Counted from the stretch's first letter, positions 12,030-24,869 are shown. The stretch is 64,000 nt of DNA from Elymus sibiricus (GCA_039707655.1 CM077673.1:270080288-270144287), one strand, 5' to 3'. The notes: generated from the letters alone by a model not told the origin. A program made the numbers and translations.

Positions 12030-12851
12030 CACAGTTTGGGAAAGCAAAACATATGCGATCAACTTCAAGACCAGACGCGTTTCTCCACTCACGACGTGTG
12101 CTATGAATCTCTGCTGCGCACACGATCAACCAAGAAATAACGTGTGAGATTAACAACACCAACGCACACAGTTACTTCTCATCAAATGTTTGTGATAGTC
12201 TCCTTATCACACACGATTTGGTATCATGAACTGTTTATGATGACGTGCCCGTCGTAAATGTATGTCAAAGAAGAACGTGTGCGATAGGCCTTAATCCGAC
12301 ACGGGTAGTATGGATGACACATTTGGGAAGTATGGATGATACGTTGTGGACATTTTATAAATCACAAATGTTTATCAATAGCGCAGTGTGTGGGATAGAT
12401 TCAACCTTCACATACAGTTTTATAAGGATAAAAATATGCACTCTTAAATCCTATCACAGACGGTCATAGTGGAATTAATGTGTGTGATAGTCCCCTTATC
12501 ATACACGCTTTACAATCGTGAACTATTTGCGATTTGGCACACATCGTAAACGGTGCGCCACATAATAGTGTGTGCGATGTTAGTGTGATCTCACACGAGT
12601 AGCAAGGATGGGTCGTATGGGAAGTATGCCATATCTCAAATGGTTGACCGGTGACTCACGTTTGTGATAGATGCGGACATCCCATATGCTTTGTTTTGCC
12701 AAACGTTTGCGTTCATCGGTCACCATCGCTGATAGGTTTTCCGTGTCGTGTGGGATGGACCCCCTATGGCCCACACAGGCTAGGCGACGGATTAAAACTG
12801 TGTCGTAGAAGGGGTTAAAAACCGTTTGTATAGGACGTTGTTGCACCAGTG
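12030..12851 (-). mobile_element. CACTA-like DNA transposon terminus and subterminal repeats
   Basis: On the minus strand the sequence starts at 12851 with CACTGGTGCAACAACG, which fits a CACTA-superfamily terminus. It abruptly interrupts the Gypsy integrase tail (the coding frame reads YKLELP and then turns into unrelated sequence). From 12030 to 12830 short motifs such as GTGTGCGATAG, TCACACACG and CGTAAAC recur in both orientations, as in CACTA subterminal regions. The other terminus is not identified. It may lie left of the B3 fragment or be lost. Confidence 0.5.
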
Positions 12852-15800
12852 GCAGCTCAAGTTTATATGCATTATCATTTATTTTCTCTAGCACCTTAAA
12901 AATGACCATCAGCACGTGGAATTATCTTAGATTTGTAGAAATTAGGAAACCTATCTTCGCATAAATGTAATCAAACAAGATCTCCAGGTGCAAAGACAAC
13001 ATTTTCTCTAACCTTATCTCCAGCAACTTTGTACTTAGCATTCATACGTTTAATTTTTTCCTTAGTAAACTCATGCATTTTAAGATCAATTCAGTACGTT
13101 GTTTAGCATCAAAATTAATCTTCTCCGAAGATGGAAGAGGCAAAAAATCAATAGGTGCACGAGGTAGGAAACTATACACAATTTCAAAATGGCACATCTT
13201 AGTAGTAGAATGCAACGAACGATTATAAGAAACTTCAATTGAGACAAGCATTCTTCCCACATTTTACGACTATTCTTCAAAATAGCCCTAAGCATAGTAA
13301 ACAATGTTCTATTTACTATTTCAGTTTGTCCATCAGCTTGGGGGTGACATGTAGTACTAAAAAACAGTTTTGTCGCCAACTTAGCCCATAAGCATCTCCA
13401 AAAGTTGTTAATAAATTTAGTATCACGATCTGAGACAATAGTATTTGGCACACCATGCAACCAAATTATTTCACGAAAGAGAAAATCAACAACATAGCAG
13501 CAGCATCACTTTTATGACATGGTATAAAGTGTGCTATTTTTGGAAATCTATCCACAGCGACAAATATGTTATCCCTCCCCTTCTTTGTTTGAGGTAAACC
13601 TAAAACAAAGTCCATAGATATATCCTCCCAATGAACACTAGGTACAAGCAAGGGCATATATAAACCATGAGGATTGAGTCATGACTTAGCTTTTTCACAT
13701 GTAGTGCAGCGAGCAACAAAACGCTCAACATCCCGTCTCATCTTTGGCCAAAAGAAATGCGTAGCAAGTACGTCCTCCGTCTTCTTCATGCCAAAGTGTC
13801 CCATTAATCCTCCTTGATGCACCTCCCGTAAAAACAAAAGACGAAACAAGCTAGTTGGAATGCATAGCTTGTTAGCATGGAACACAAATCCATCATTAAT
13901 GATGAACTTGCTCCATGTTCTTCCTTCTTTAAAATTCTGCATCACATCTTTAAATTCAGCATAATGCACATATTGATCTTTGATGGTCTCCAAACCAAAT
14001 ATTTTAAAGTCAAGTTATGAAAGCATAGTATAACGACGAGCCAGTGCATCTACAATGACATTTTTTTACCCTTCTTGTGTTTAATGACATAAGGGAAAGT
14101 CTCATGAATTCAACCATTTAGCATGTCTACAGGTCAGTTTTGCTTGACTTTTAATGTGTTTCAAAGATTCATGATCAGAATGTATAACAAATTCTTTGGG
14201 CCATAAATAATGCTGCCATGTTTCCAAAGTCCAAACAAAAGCATATAATTCCTTATCATAAGTAGAATAATTCAGACTAGGCCCACTCATTTTTTTAGAA
14301 AGGTGTGCAACAGGTTTACCATCTTGTAATAACACACCTCCTAATCCAATGCCGCTAGCATCACATTCAAGCTCAGAAGTCTTATTAAAATCAGAAAGTT
14401 AGAGTAAAGGAGCATGTGAACTTATCTTTCAATACCATGAAGGCTTCTTCCTGTGCGGTACCCCAAACAATAGGCACATCCTTCTTTGTAAGCTCGTTAA
14501 GGGGTGCAGCAAGGGTGTTGAACTCAGTCACAAAACGCCTATAGAAACCAGCAAGGACAAGAAAACTCCTTACATGTGTGACCATTTTGGGTTGCGGCCA
14601 ACTCTCAATAGCTTCAATCTTGGCTTTATCAACTTCAATTCCCTCGAAAGTAACAACATAGCCAAGAAAAGATACTTGGTCGGTGCAAAAGGTGCACTTC
14701 CCCAGGTTACCAAACAAACGTGCATCACATAGAGCAATAAAAACAACACGTAAATGTTCCTCCAAAGATATGCTATAAATCAGCATATCATCAAAGTAAA
14801 CTACCACAAATCGTCCAATGAAAGCACATAGAATTTCATTCATCAATCTCGTGAAAGTGCTAGGTGCATTAGTTAACCCAAAAGGCATGACTAACGACTC
14901 ATATAATCCAAACTTCCGTTTAAATGTTGTTTTCCATTCATCTCCCAATTTCGTACGAATTTGATGGTATCCACTAGGCAAATCAACTTTGAAGAAAATG
15001 GTAGAGCCACTAAATTCATCAAGCATATCATCTAGCCTGGGAATAAGATGACGATAACAAATAGTAATATCTCTTATTAATAGATCTAAAATCAGCACAC
15101 ATACGCGATGTACCATCCTTTTTCTACACTACAATAATAGGAACAACACAAGGACTAAGGGATTCATGTATATAATCTTTATCAAGCAGCTCATGTACAT
15201 GACGCATAATCTCTTTAGTCTCCTCTGGATTGGTATGGTATGGTGCATGGTTTAGTAGCGAGGCACTGAGAATTAAGTCAATCTAATGTTCAATCCCTCT
15301 AATAAGTGGTAATCCCGGTGGCACATCTTGTGGAAAGACGTCAGCGAACTCCTGCAAAATGTCAGGGACAGCAGGAGGAACATCCTCGAATGATAAAAAC
15401 GCCTCTTTGCACACAAAAGTATAGCAAATAGATTTACTAAAATCCAGATTAGTAATACCATATTTCGTGGCAAGTAAACATCCACTTTTCAATTTAATTT
15501 CATAGGCAACACTAGATGATGGTTTATTAGGCTTATTGTGTTGCTCAAACTCTTTGGCCACAATCTGATTTTCTCTCTTATTTTGCTCCTATTTTGCTTT
15601 ACTAGCTCTAGCAATGTCACCTTTCAAAATTTGTTCACGAGACATAGGAAGCAAAGTAATATGTTTATTATTATGAACAAGAGTATATTGACTATTCCTA
15701 CCATGGTGTACAATTTTTTATATCAAATTCTCATGGTCTACCAAGTAAAATGGAGCATGCTTGCATGGGTACCACATCACAATCAACATAATCAGCAAAT

Positions 15801-17554
15801 GCAGCAATGCCAAAATGCACAAGAACAACATGTGTTACCTTAACCTTGCCACTGTTGTTGAACCATTGTATGTAATAAGGACGAGGATGTGGTCTGGTGG
15901 TGAAAGACAACTTCTCCACCATCTCCATGCTAGCCCAGTTGTTGCAACACCTTCAATCAACGATGATGCGAACAGAACGTTCCTTCACAACTCTCTTCGT
16001 ATGGAACAAATTGTGCCTCTGATTTTGCTCGGCCTATGTTACCTGCACATTCAAAATACCTTGAGCAACTAAACTTGCATACATGTCAGCATCTTCAGAA
16101 GCCATGTAGTTCATCTTTTGTTCAGAATCATCTCCAACGTGTTCTTCACTTGCAATAAGAGCCAAGTCTCCTCATCAGAGTCACTAGCGGAGTCATAACC
16201 ACTATCCTCGGTAATAACCATCACACACCTGGATGGACATTTTGTCGCATAGTGACCTCCATCCTTACAATAACGACATATAATATCATGTGTTTGCCCC
16301 CAATTGATGCCATGGATGAAGAAGAGCTCTGTGCGGGACCAGAAGGTGTGCTCTTGGCAGATGGAGGTGGTGATGGTGCATGTTTTCTTGAATCACGGTT
16401 GCAGTTGGCGGCTCAAGCATTCAACCGTGTAGTAGGGCGTGTGGTAGTAGACGACACATGAGGTGTCCATGATGAAGATCGACTTGCAGATAATTGAGTC
16501 CGCGCCCTGGTCTGTCGATCCTGCACTTCAATTTCATCTTTGCAAGCAAGGTGGAATAAACGACTGATATTGTTATACTCCTTATACTCTAAGATAGTTT
16601 GGATCTCTCTGTTTAATCCACCCATGAACCGTGCAATTTGAGCTTAATTATCTTCTTCAATACCACATCTAAGCATCCCAATTTGTAACTCCTGATAATA
16701 TTCCTCTACATAATTTTTACCCTGTCTTAACCGCTGCAATTTTTGGAGCAATTCACGTTGTTAATATGGAGGAACCCAACGAGTACGCATAACATCTTTT
16801 AAAGTAGCCTAAGTAGTTGGAATATTATGAGGCTATGTTGTACAGTGTGTGGACCGCCAAATAGATGCAAAACCAGTAAACTCACACACATCAGCAGTAA
16901 CACGTCTATCCTTGGGATATTGTAAGCATGTAAAACATTGTTCAATTTCTAACTCCCAAGTAATAATATATACCTCGGGTATGTATCTACCCGCAAATGG
17001 AGTAATATTCAATTTTAGTGTAGGGACATGGTCATGATCTCGTACCTGAGGTGGTGGGGTAGTCCTGCCATTGTGATTGTATGCATGTGGACGGTATGGT
17101 GCTTGTGCTGGTGGTTGCATGTAGTCCTGATTTGGAGCAACCTCTTCCTCGTCATTGTAATCACCATCGTAGTCATCATCTGATCAATGGTAGTAGCAGC
17201 AACCATAGAAGCAGCAGGGGTAGCAACAACACCAAAATGTTGGACTTGCTCGATAGGCACACGTTGTGCTCGTCCCACGTAATTTGGAAGGCGATGTTGT
17301 TGTTATTGTTGTTGTTGTTGTTGCAGAGTTGCGACAGGTGCAACCGGTGGTGGTATAGGTGTGAGAACTTCATTGAACTTGGCCTCCATCTTGGTGTCGA
17401 ACGTATTCTCCAAGCCATCTTGATTCTCCATGGCCTCTCCAAAGCTGTCCATCATGTCTTGCACCTGGTTGCCCATCATTTGTTGAAATTTATCATGTAG
17501 CTGCTTCGTCGTCATGCTCTCCCAGTCTAGCTCGTCGGCTTGTGATTCTGTCAT
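12852..17554 (-). pseudogene. Decayed Gypsy gag-pol
   Basis: Gag starts at 17554 (MTESQADELDWESM) and includes a glutamine run coded by a CAA/CAG tract near 17303. A CCHC knuckle (CRYCKDGGHYATKC) lies near 16230-16280 outside any long open frame. The aspartic protease region with RPHPRPYYIQW and QACSILLGRP is at 15731-15928. Reverse transcriptase is at 14391-15116 with the [10 protein letters not shown] active-site box near 14787. RNase H is at 14102-14335 ([28 protein letters not shown]). The integrase HHCC finger is at 13679-13993, and the core is split over 13466-13657 (SMDFVLGLP) and 13086-13460 ([17 protein letters not shown]). Each block is separated from the next by stops or frameshifts, so the polyprotein is dead. 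The integrase tail is cut at 12852. Confidence 0.85.
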
Positions 17555-18037
17555 GGTTAGCAGCAATCGAAACACACAAGATTATGATTCTACATACTAC
17601 TACGAAGTGGTGGTGGTGGTGTGGTGGAGAGTCACAAATCCATCAAGCGAATCTCAAATTCTTACTAGTTCTTACCAAGTAGCAGGCGGTGATCGGCAAC
17701 CGTTGTAGCCAAAACTTTCCAAGCTTGGATAGAGCGATTGATAGGTGGTGTCAAACGCATGATGTAGATGATATGTGGAGCTGGGAAGGCTTAATATATT
17801 GTAGCAAAAAGGTCAGCAATTGTCACGCCCAAAATGCGGTACTATCCTCGTGACATCTCGAGGGCCTCGATAAGGATATAAGCGCATTTCGGGCCGCTTC
17901 GCAAGAATGGAAATTGTCACAATACTTGTAAAGAAGAGATGAGTATATGGAGTTGGCTTACACTCGCCACATGCCACAACATAAATACCTCAATACATTA
18001 ATACATATCAATCATCATACATAAGAGCAGGATCCGA

Positions 18038-19612
18038 TGACGTGGCTTGAGACTGCGTCGGTATTTCCCCAAAGAGGAAGGAATGATGCAGCACAGCGAC
18101 GGTAAGTATTTCCCTCAGTTATGAAACCAAGGTATCGAACCAGTAGGAGGATCACCACCACCTAATAAGCAGCACCTGCACACAAAGAACAAATACTTGC
18201 AACCCGACGCGAAAGAGAGGTTGTCAATCTCTCTACGGTAAAAAGATAGATTAGGTAGTGATAGATTGGAGAGATAGATCTCTCAAGAACACAAAATAAA
18301 AAGAGCAAATAAAAAGTGCAGCAATATATTTTTGGGTTTTTGGAATAATAGATCTGAAACAAACGCGGCAAAAGGAAAGATCGGAAAGCAATATGTTGGA
18401 AAAGTAGACCCGGGGGCCTTAGGTTTCACTAGTGGCTTCTCTCATGAGTATAGCACATGGTGGCTGAACAAATTACTGTTAGGCAATTGATAGAAGATCA
18501 AATAATCATGACGATATCCAAGGCGATGATCATTATATAGGCATCACGTCCAAGATTAGTAGACCGACTCCTGCCTGCATCTACCACTATTACTCCACAC
18601 ATCGACCGCTATCCAGCATGCATCTAGTGTATTAAGTTCATGGAAAAATGAAGTAATGCAATAAGAACGATGACATGATGTAGACAAGATCTATTCATGT
18701 AGGAATAGACCCCATCTTGTTATCCTTAATAGCAATGATACATGTGTGCCTCGCTACCCCTTCTGTCACTGGGAGAGGACACCGCGAGATCGAACCCATC
18801 ACAAAGCACCTCTTCCCATGGCAAGAAAAATCGATCTAGTCGGCCTAACTAAACCAAAGATTCGAAGAAGAAATACGAGGCTATAAGTAATCATGCATAT
18901 AAGAGATCAAAGAAGACTCAAATAATATTCATGGATAGAAACTGACCATGAACTCAAAATTCATCGGATCCCAACAAACACACCGCAAAAGTTTACATCA
19001 AATAGATCTCCAAAAGACCATTGTATTGAGAATCAAAAGAGAGAGAGAGGAAGCCATCTAGCTACTGCCTACGGACCCGTAGGTCTATGGTGGACTACTC
19101 ACGCATCATCGGAGAGGCACCAATGAGGATGATGAACCCCTCTGTGATGGTGTTAGACTGGATCCCGAGGCTCTGGAACTTGCGGCGGCTGGATGTGTTT
19201 TTTGTTGACTCCTCTAGGGTTTCTGGAATATTTGGAAATTTATAGGCATCAGAGGCGGTGGAGAGGGCCCCCAGGAGGGCACAACCCATCAAGGCGCGCC
19301 TGGGGCCTCTGGCGCGCCCTGGTGGGTTGTGGTCTCCACAGCCCACCTCTCTGGCACTTCTTTGGCCCACTGGGTGTCTTCTGGTCCAAAAAAAATCTCC
19401 AAAAAGTTTCGTCGCAATTGGACTCCATTTGATACTGATATTCTGTGAAGTAAAAAACAAGCACAAACAGCAACTGGCACTTTGGCACTATGTCAATAGG
19501 TTAGTCCCAAAAAATTATATAAAGTTGCTATAAAGTGATTGTAAAACAACCAAGAATGATAATATAACAGCATGGAACAAGCAAAAATTATAGATACGTT
19601 GGAAACGTATCA
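18038..19612 (-). repeat. 3' LTR of the non-autonomous element
   Basis: It is the direct repeat partner of 23254-24828 with the same length, ending at the polypurine tract. The U3 end reads TGATACGTTTCCAACGTATC in element orientation at the inner side, an imperfect inverted motif common in Triticeae Gypsy LTRs. Confidence 0.9.
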
Positions 19613-19630
19613 GCATCCCCGAGCTTAATT
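19613..19630 (-). other. Polypurine tract of the non-autonomous element
   Basis: On the minus strand it reads TTAAGCTCGGGGATGC directly before the LTR. Three further copies of the AAGCTTGGGGAT core occur inside the element (21383-21396, 21437-21453, 22689-22702). Confidence 0.65.
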
Positions 19631-22087
19631 CCTACTCGTCCTCGAGTAGGTAAATGATAAAAACAGAATTTTTGATGTGGAATGCTGCCTAACATGTTCA
19701 TCTCATATTCTTTTCTTTTGTAGCATGGACATTTGGAATTTTAGATGGTTCAAAGCAATAGTCTAGTTTTAACATAATGACTTCAATACTCAAGCATGCC
19801 AACAAGAAACCATGTCTTTCAAAATATCAACACTAAAGAAAGTTATCCCTAGCCCATCATGCTCAATCATTGATCCATTCATGAAACACACTCAAATATG
19901 AGCTATACCCAATGCTCAAGTACGATCATAGTGCCCCCTAGTTGGTGCTTTATAAGAGCAGATGGAGACTCAAAGTAAAAATAAAAATTGCATAAAGTAA
20001 ATAGATAGGCCCTTCGCAGAGGGAAGTAAGGATTTGTAGAGGTGCCAGAGCTCAAAGTTTAAATTGAGAGAGAAAAATATTTTGAGTGGCATGCCTTTCC
20101 TGTCAACGAAAACGACAAAGTAGTTCATAATACTTTCCATGCTAGATATATCATAGGCGGTTCCCAAATAGAAAATAAAGTGTATTCCTTTTTCCGCCAT
20201 TCTTTCACATTCCATGGCTGGCCGTATCCACGGTTGCCTTCCATACCAACACTTACCAAGGAATTTATTATTTGACAACATAAAGTATTTTTTTCCTTTT
20301 TTCATTTCGGGAATGGGCATCTCTATTACCGCCATACTCTCGTGCAATGACAAGTGAATAAACACTCATCCTGAGAATAACACATCTAGCATGGAAAAAT
20401 ATTGGACACCCCCTACCGTTTCATGAGCGGTACGAGCACACAAAAGAGAAAATTTATTTTTGAAAATTAGAGATGGCACATACAAATTTTCTTAGAACGG
20501 CATGGAAATACCGCATATAGGTAGGTATGGTGGACTCATAAGGCAAAACTTGGTTTAAGGATTTTGGATGCACAAGTAGTATTTCTACTTAGTACAAGTG
20601 GAGGCTAGCAAATAGATTGAGAAGCAACCAACCAAGAAACGAAAATTCAAATAAGCGAGCATTGAGCATAACTAACACCGAATAATACACCATAAGTAGG
20701 ATGTAATTTCATTGCATAACTATTGACTATCGTACATGCATAGGGAATCACAAACCTTAACACCAATATTCTTACTAGAGCATAACTACTCACTAACATG
20801 ACTCACATATTACTATCATCATGTCTCAAAACTATTACAAGGAATCAAGTTTAATTTGTCTGATGATCTTCACGAAAGTTTTTATTATATCCTCCTTGGA
20901 AATCTATCACTTTGGGACTAGTTTCATATTTTGCCATTGCTTTTGACAAGCTCAAACAAATTTAAGTGAAGCACATGAGCATAAAGATTTCATCCCTCAA
21001 AATAGTATAAGTGAAGCATGAGAGGATTTCTTCAAAATTTACTAACTCTCAAATTAATCTAAGTGAAGCATGAGAGTGTTTCTACAAAAAATTCCAAGCA
21101 CACCGTGCTCAAAAAGATATAAGTGAAGCACTAGAGCAATTCTATAGCTCAAAAAGTTGAGTGAAGCATATAGAGCAATTCTAACAAATCTTAGCATAAT
21201 TTTGGCTCTCTCAAATAGGTGTGTCCAGCAAGGATACAAGTGACAAATTAACAAGCAAAGCAAGCAAAGACTCAAATAATACAAGACGCTCCAAGCAAAA
21301 CTCATGATATGTGACGAATAAAAATATAGCTCCAAGTAAAATACCGATGGTTGTTAGAAGAAAGAGGGGATGCCACTCGGGGAATCCCCAAGCTTAGTTG
21401 CTTTTTTCTCTTTGGATATATCTTGGGGGTGCTGTAGCATCCCCAAGCTTAGGATCTTTTCACTCCGTATTCCTTCATCCATCGTGATCTCACCCAAAAC
21501 TTGAAAACTTCAATCACACAAAACTCAACAAAATCTTTGCGAGATCCGTTAGTATAATAAAGCAAATCACTACTTTAGGTACTGTTACAAACTCATTCAT
21601 ATTTTATTGTTGCATTACACCTACTATATTTTAACTTTACCATAGCTCATACCCTTCAATACAACCCATAGATTCATCAAAACAAGCACACAATGCAACG
21701 AAAACAGAATCTGTCTTAAACAGAACAGTCTGTAGTAATATGTACTCTAACAATATTTCGGTAACACTAAAAATTCCGAAAAAAATAGTACAACGTAAAG
21801 AATTTGTATATCAATATTGTGTTAAAATTTCAGCTCAATATCATGCTCCAGTAAAAAAATGAAAATTCGCATACTGGGGTCAAAGTTTCTGTTTCAGATT
21901 CAGCATTGTTTCTACTCATCTTATGAATCATTCTAAAGGCTTTACTTGGCACAAACACTAAATAAAACATAAAAAGCACAATCATAACAGAGGCATAATT
22001 GTGTCAACACTCAAAAACTGAAATAAAAATATGAAAATAAATTTATTCATTGGGTTGCCTCCCAACAAGCGCTATCGTTTTACGCCC
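19631..22087 (-). other. Non-coding interior of the non-autonomous element
   Basis: AT-rich, with no ORF carrying a known domain. Between about 20960 and 21190 the motif AAGTGAAGCAT(G)AGAG recurs five or six times at irregular spacing. The region may carry packaging or priming signals. I see no other structure. Confidence 0.5.
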
Positions 22088-22954
22088 CTAGCTAGGCATG
22101 ATGATTTCAATGATGCTCACATAAAAGGTAGTAATTGAAATATGCGAAAGAGCATCATAAATCTCATGACAAACACATTTAATTCTAACCCACTTCCTAT
22201 GCATAGGGATTTTGTGAGAAAACAATTTATGGGAACAAGAATCAACTAGCATAGGAAGGCAAAACAAGCATAACTTCGAAACTTTCAACACATAGAGAGG
22301 AAACTTGATATTACTGCAATTCCTACAAGCATATGTTCCTCCCTCATAATAAATTTCAGTAGCATCATGAAGGAATTCAACAATATAACTATCACATAAA
22401 TCATTCTTTTCATGATGCACAAGCATAGAATTTTTATTACTCTCCACATAAGCAAAATCCTTATCATCCATGGTAGTGGGAGCAAACTCAACAAAGTAAC
22501 TATCATGAGACACTTGATTAAAATAACCACATTGAAAATTAAAACCATGATGATAAGTTTCATGGTTATCATTACTCATTATAGCATACATGTCATCACC
22601 ATCATCATAACTAGGAGGCATGCAATCATCATAATAAATTTGCTCATCAAAACTCGGAGGACTAGAAATATCATCTTCATCAAACATAGCATCCCCAAGC
22701 TTGTGGCTTTGCATATCATTAGCATCATGGATATATAGAGAATTCATATAAGCAACATTGTAATCATGCTCATCATTCAAAGAACTATCATGAATCACCT
22801 TATAAATTTCTTCTTTCAACACTTCATCAAAATTTTCAGATTCATGATTTTCAAACAAAACTTCATAGAGATAATCAAGTGCACTCAACTCACTAGCAAT
22901 TGGTTCATCATAATTTGGCCTCTTGAAAATATTATCAAGTGGATGAGGATCCAT
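22088..22954 (-). CDS. Uncharacterised 288-residue ORF of a non-autonomous LTR retrotransposon
   Basis: This is the only long open frame in the element and it occupies the gag position, starting about 270 nt downstream of the primer site. The start is the first in-frame ATG (MDPHPLDNIFKRP). The N-terminal two thirds is strongly acidic and rich in Asp, Tyr and His (for example FDEDDISSPP at 91-100 and YYDDCMPPSYDDGDD at 107-121). The C-terminal third is cysteine-rich with CxxC pairs at 210-213 and 229-232 and a hydrophobic stretch around 219-237, then a basic HRKWVR segment at 252-257. There is no CCHC knuckle, protease or polymerase motif. I recall similar ORFs in Triticeae retroelement sequence but know no assigned function. 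It could be a degenerate gag-like structural protein or an accessory protein. The open reading length in an old element is notable. Confidence 0.6.
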   Translation of the reverse strand: MDPHPLDNIFKRPNYDEPIASELSALDYLYEVLFENHESENFDEVLKEEIYKVIHDSSLNDEHDYNVAYMNSLYIHDANDMQSHKLGDAMFDEDDISSPPSFDEQIYYDDCMPPSYDDGDDMYAIMSNDNHETYHHGFNFQCGYFNQVSHDSYFVEFAPTTMDDKDFAYVESNKNSMLVHHEKNDLCDSYIVEFLHDATEIYYEGGTYACRNCSNIKFPLYVLKVSKLCLFCLPMLVDSCSHKLFSHKIPMHRKWVRIKCVCHEIYDALSHISITTFYVSIIEIIMPS

Positions 22955-23224
22955 ATCAATAGATTTTTAGCAAGCGAAGATGCAAGCAAATAGAAGGCAC
23001 ATGGCAACACAAGCAAAGATAGCAAACAAGCAAAAAGGCAAACGGAAAAGAGGGCGAATAAAACGGCAAATTTGGTGAAGTGGCGGAGAGAAAAACGAGA
23101 TGCAAATGGCAAATAATGTAAGTGCAAGGAGATGAGATTTGTGATTAGGAACCTGGTAGATGATGATGGCAAATAATGTAATCTCCTCGGCGCCAGAGAT
23201 TGGCACGTAGAAGAGACCGCTTCC

Positions 23225-23242
23225 TCCTCGGCAACGGCGCTA
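23225..23242 (-). other. Primer binding site, tRNA-Asp type (diverged)
   Basis: In element orientation it reads TAGCGCCGTTGCCGAGGA, close to the complement of the 3' end of plant tRNA-Asp (TGGCGCCGTTGCCGGGG). It is separated from the LTR by 11 bp. Confidence 0.7.
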
Positions 23243-23253
23243 GAAATTCCTTT

Positions 23254-24828
23254 TGACGTGGCTTGAGACTGCATCGGTATTTCCCCAAAGAGGAAGGGAT
23301 GATGCAGCACAGCGACGGTAAGTATTTCCCTCAGTTATGAAACCAAGGTATCGAACCAGTAGGAGGATCACCACCACCTAATAAGCAGCACCTGAACACA
23401 AAGAACAAATAATTGCAACCCGACGCGAAAGAGAGGTTGCCAATCTCTCTACGGTAAAAAGATAGATTAGGTAGTGATCGATTGGAGAGATTGATCTCTC
23501 AAGAACACAAAATAAAAAGAGCAAATAAAAAGTGCAGCCATATATTTTTGGGTTTTTGGAATAATAGATCTGAAAACAAAAGCGGCAAAAAGATAGATCA
23601 GAAAGCAATATGTTGGAAAAGTAGACCCGGGGGCCGTAGGTTTCACTAGTGGCTTCTCTCATGAGTATAGCACACGGTGGCTGAACAAATTACTATTGGG
23701 CAATTGATAGAAGATCAAATAATCATGACGATATCCAAGGCGATGATCATTATATAGGCATCACGTCCAAGATAAGTAGACCGACTCCTGCCTGCATCTA
23801 CCACTATTACTCCACACATCGACCGCTATCCAGCATGTATGTAGTGTATTAAGTTCATGGAAAAACAAAGTAATGCAATAAGAACGATGACATGATGTAG
23901 ACAAGATCTATTCATGTAGGAATAGACCCCATCTTGTTATCCTTAATAGCAATGATACATGCGTGCCTCGCTGCCCCTTCTGTCACTGGGAGAGGACACC
24001 GCAAGATTGAACCCATCACAAAGCACCTCTTCCCATGGCAAGAAAAATCGATCTAGTCGGCCGAACTAAACCAAAGATTCGAAGAAGAAATACGAGGCTA
24101 TGAGTAATCATGCATATAAGAGATCAAAGAAGACTCAAATAATATTCATGGATAGAAACTGACCATGAACTCAAAATTCATCGGATCCCAACAAACACAC
24201 CGCAAAAGTTTACATCAAATAGATCTCCAAGAGACCATTGTATTGAGAATCATAAGAGAGAGAGAGGAAGCCATCTAGCTACTGCCTACGGACCCGTAGG
24301 TCTATGGTGGACTACTCACGCATCATCGGAGAGGCACCAATGAGGATGATGAACCCCTCCGTGATGGTGTTAGATTGGATCTCGAGGCTCTGGAACTTGC
24401 GGCGGCTGGATGTGTTTTTCATCGACTCCTCTAGGGTTTCTGGAATATTTGGGAATTTATAGGCATCAGAGGAGGTGGAGAGGGGCCCCGAGGAGGGCAC
24501 AACCCATCAGGGCGTGCCGCGGGCCTCTGGCGCCCTGGTGGGTTGTGGTCTCCACGGCCCACCTCTCTGGCACTTCTTTGGCCCACTGGGTGTCTTCTGG
24601 TCTAAAAAAAATCTCCAAAAAGTTTCGTCGCGATTGGACTTCGTTTGGTACTGATATTCTGCGAAGTAAAAAACAAGCAAAAACAGCAACTGGCACTTTG
24701 GCACTATGTCAATAGGTTAGTCCCAAAAAACGATATAAAGTTTCTATAAAGTGATTTTAAAACATCCAAGAATGATAATATAACAGCATGGAACAAGCAA
24801 AAATTATAGATACGTTGGACACGTATCA
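23254..24828 (-). repeat. 5' LTR of the non-autonomous element
   Basis: 1575 bp, starting TGATACGTGTCCAACG in element orientation at 24828, adjacent to the right target duplication TCCGA. Confidence 0.9.
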
Positions 24829-24869
24829 TCCGACTATGGACGAAATCAAATGAAAAATAAGACGACGTC

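Larger units (their letters stand above)
18038..24828 (-). mobile_element. Complete non-autonomous LTR retrotransposon (6.8 kb, no pol)
   Basis: Both LTRs are exactly 1575 bp (18038-19612 and 23254-24828) with few differences, start TGATACGT and end CACGTCA in element orientation, and are flanked by a perfect 5-bp target duplication TCCGA (18033-18037 and 24829-24833). A primer site resembling tRNA-Asp lies at 23225-23242 and a polypurine tract at 19613-19630. The 3.6-kb interior has no protease, integrase, reverse transcriptase or RNase H motif in any frame. It holds one long ORF (22088-22954) and AT-rich, repeat-containing sequence. The element must have been mobilised by enzymes from another element, presumably a Gypsy family with similar LTRs. 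Confidence 0.85.

Noticed and set aside
20960..21190. Regularly recurring GTGAAGCAT motif considered as a CRISPR-like or satellite array
   Set aside because: Spacing is irregular, copies are imperfect and the context is the interior of a plant LTR element.
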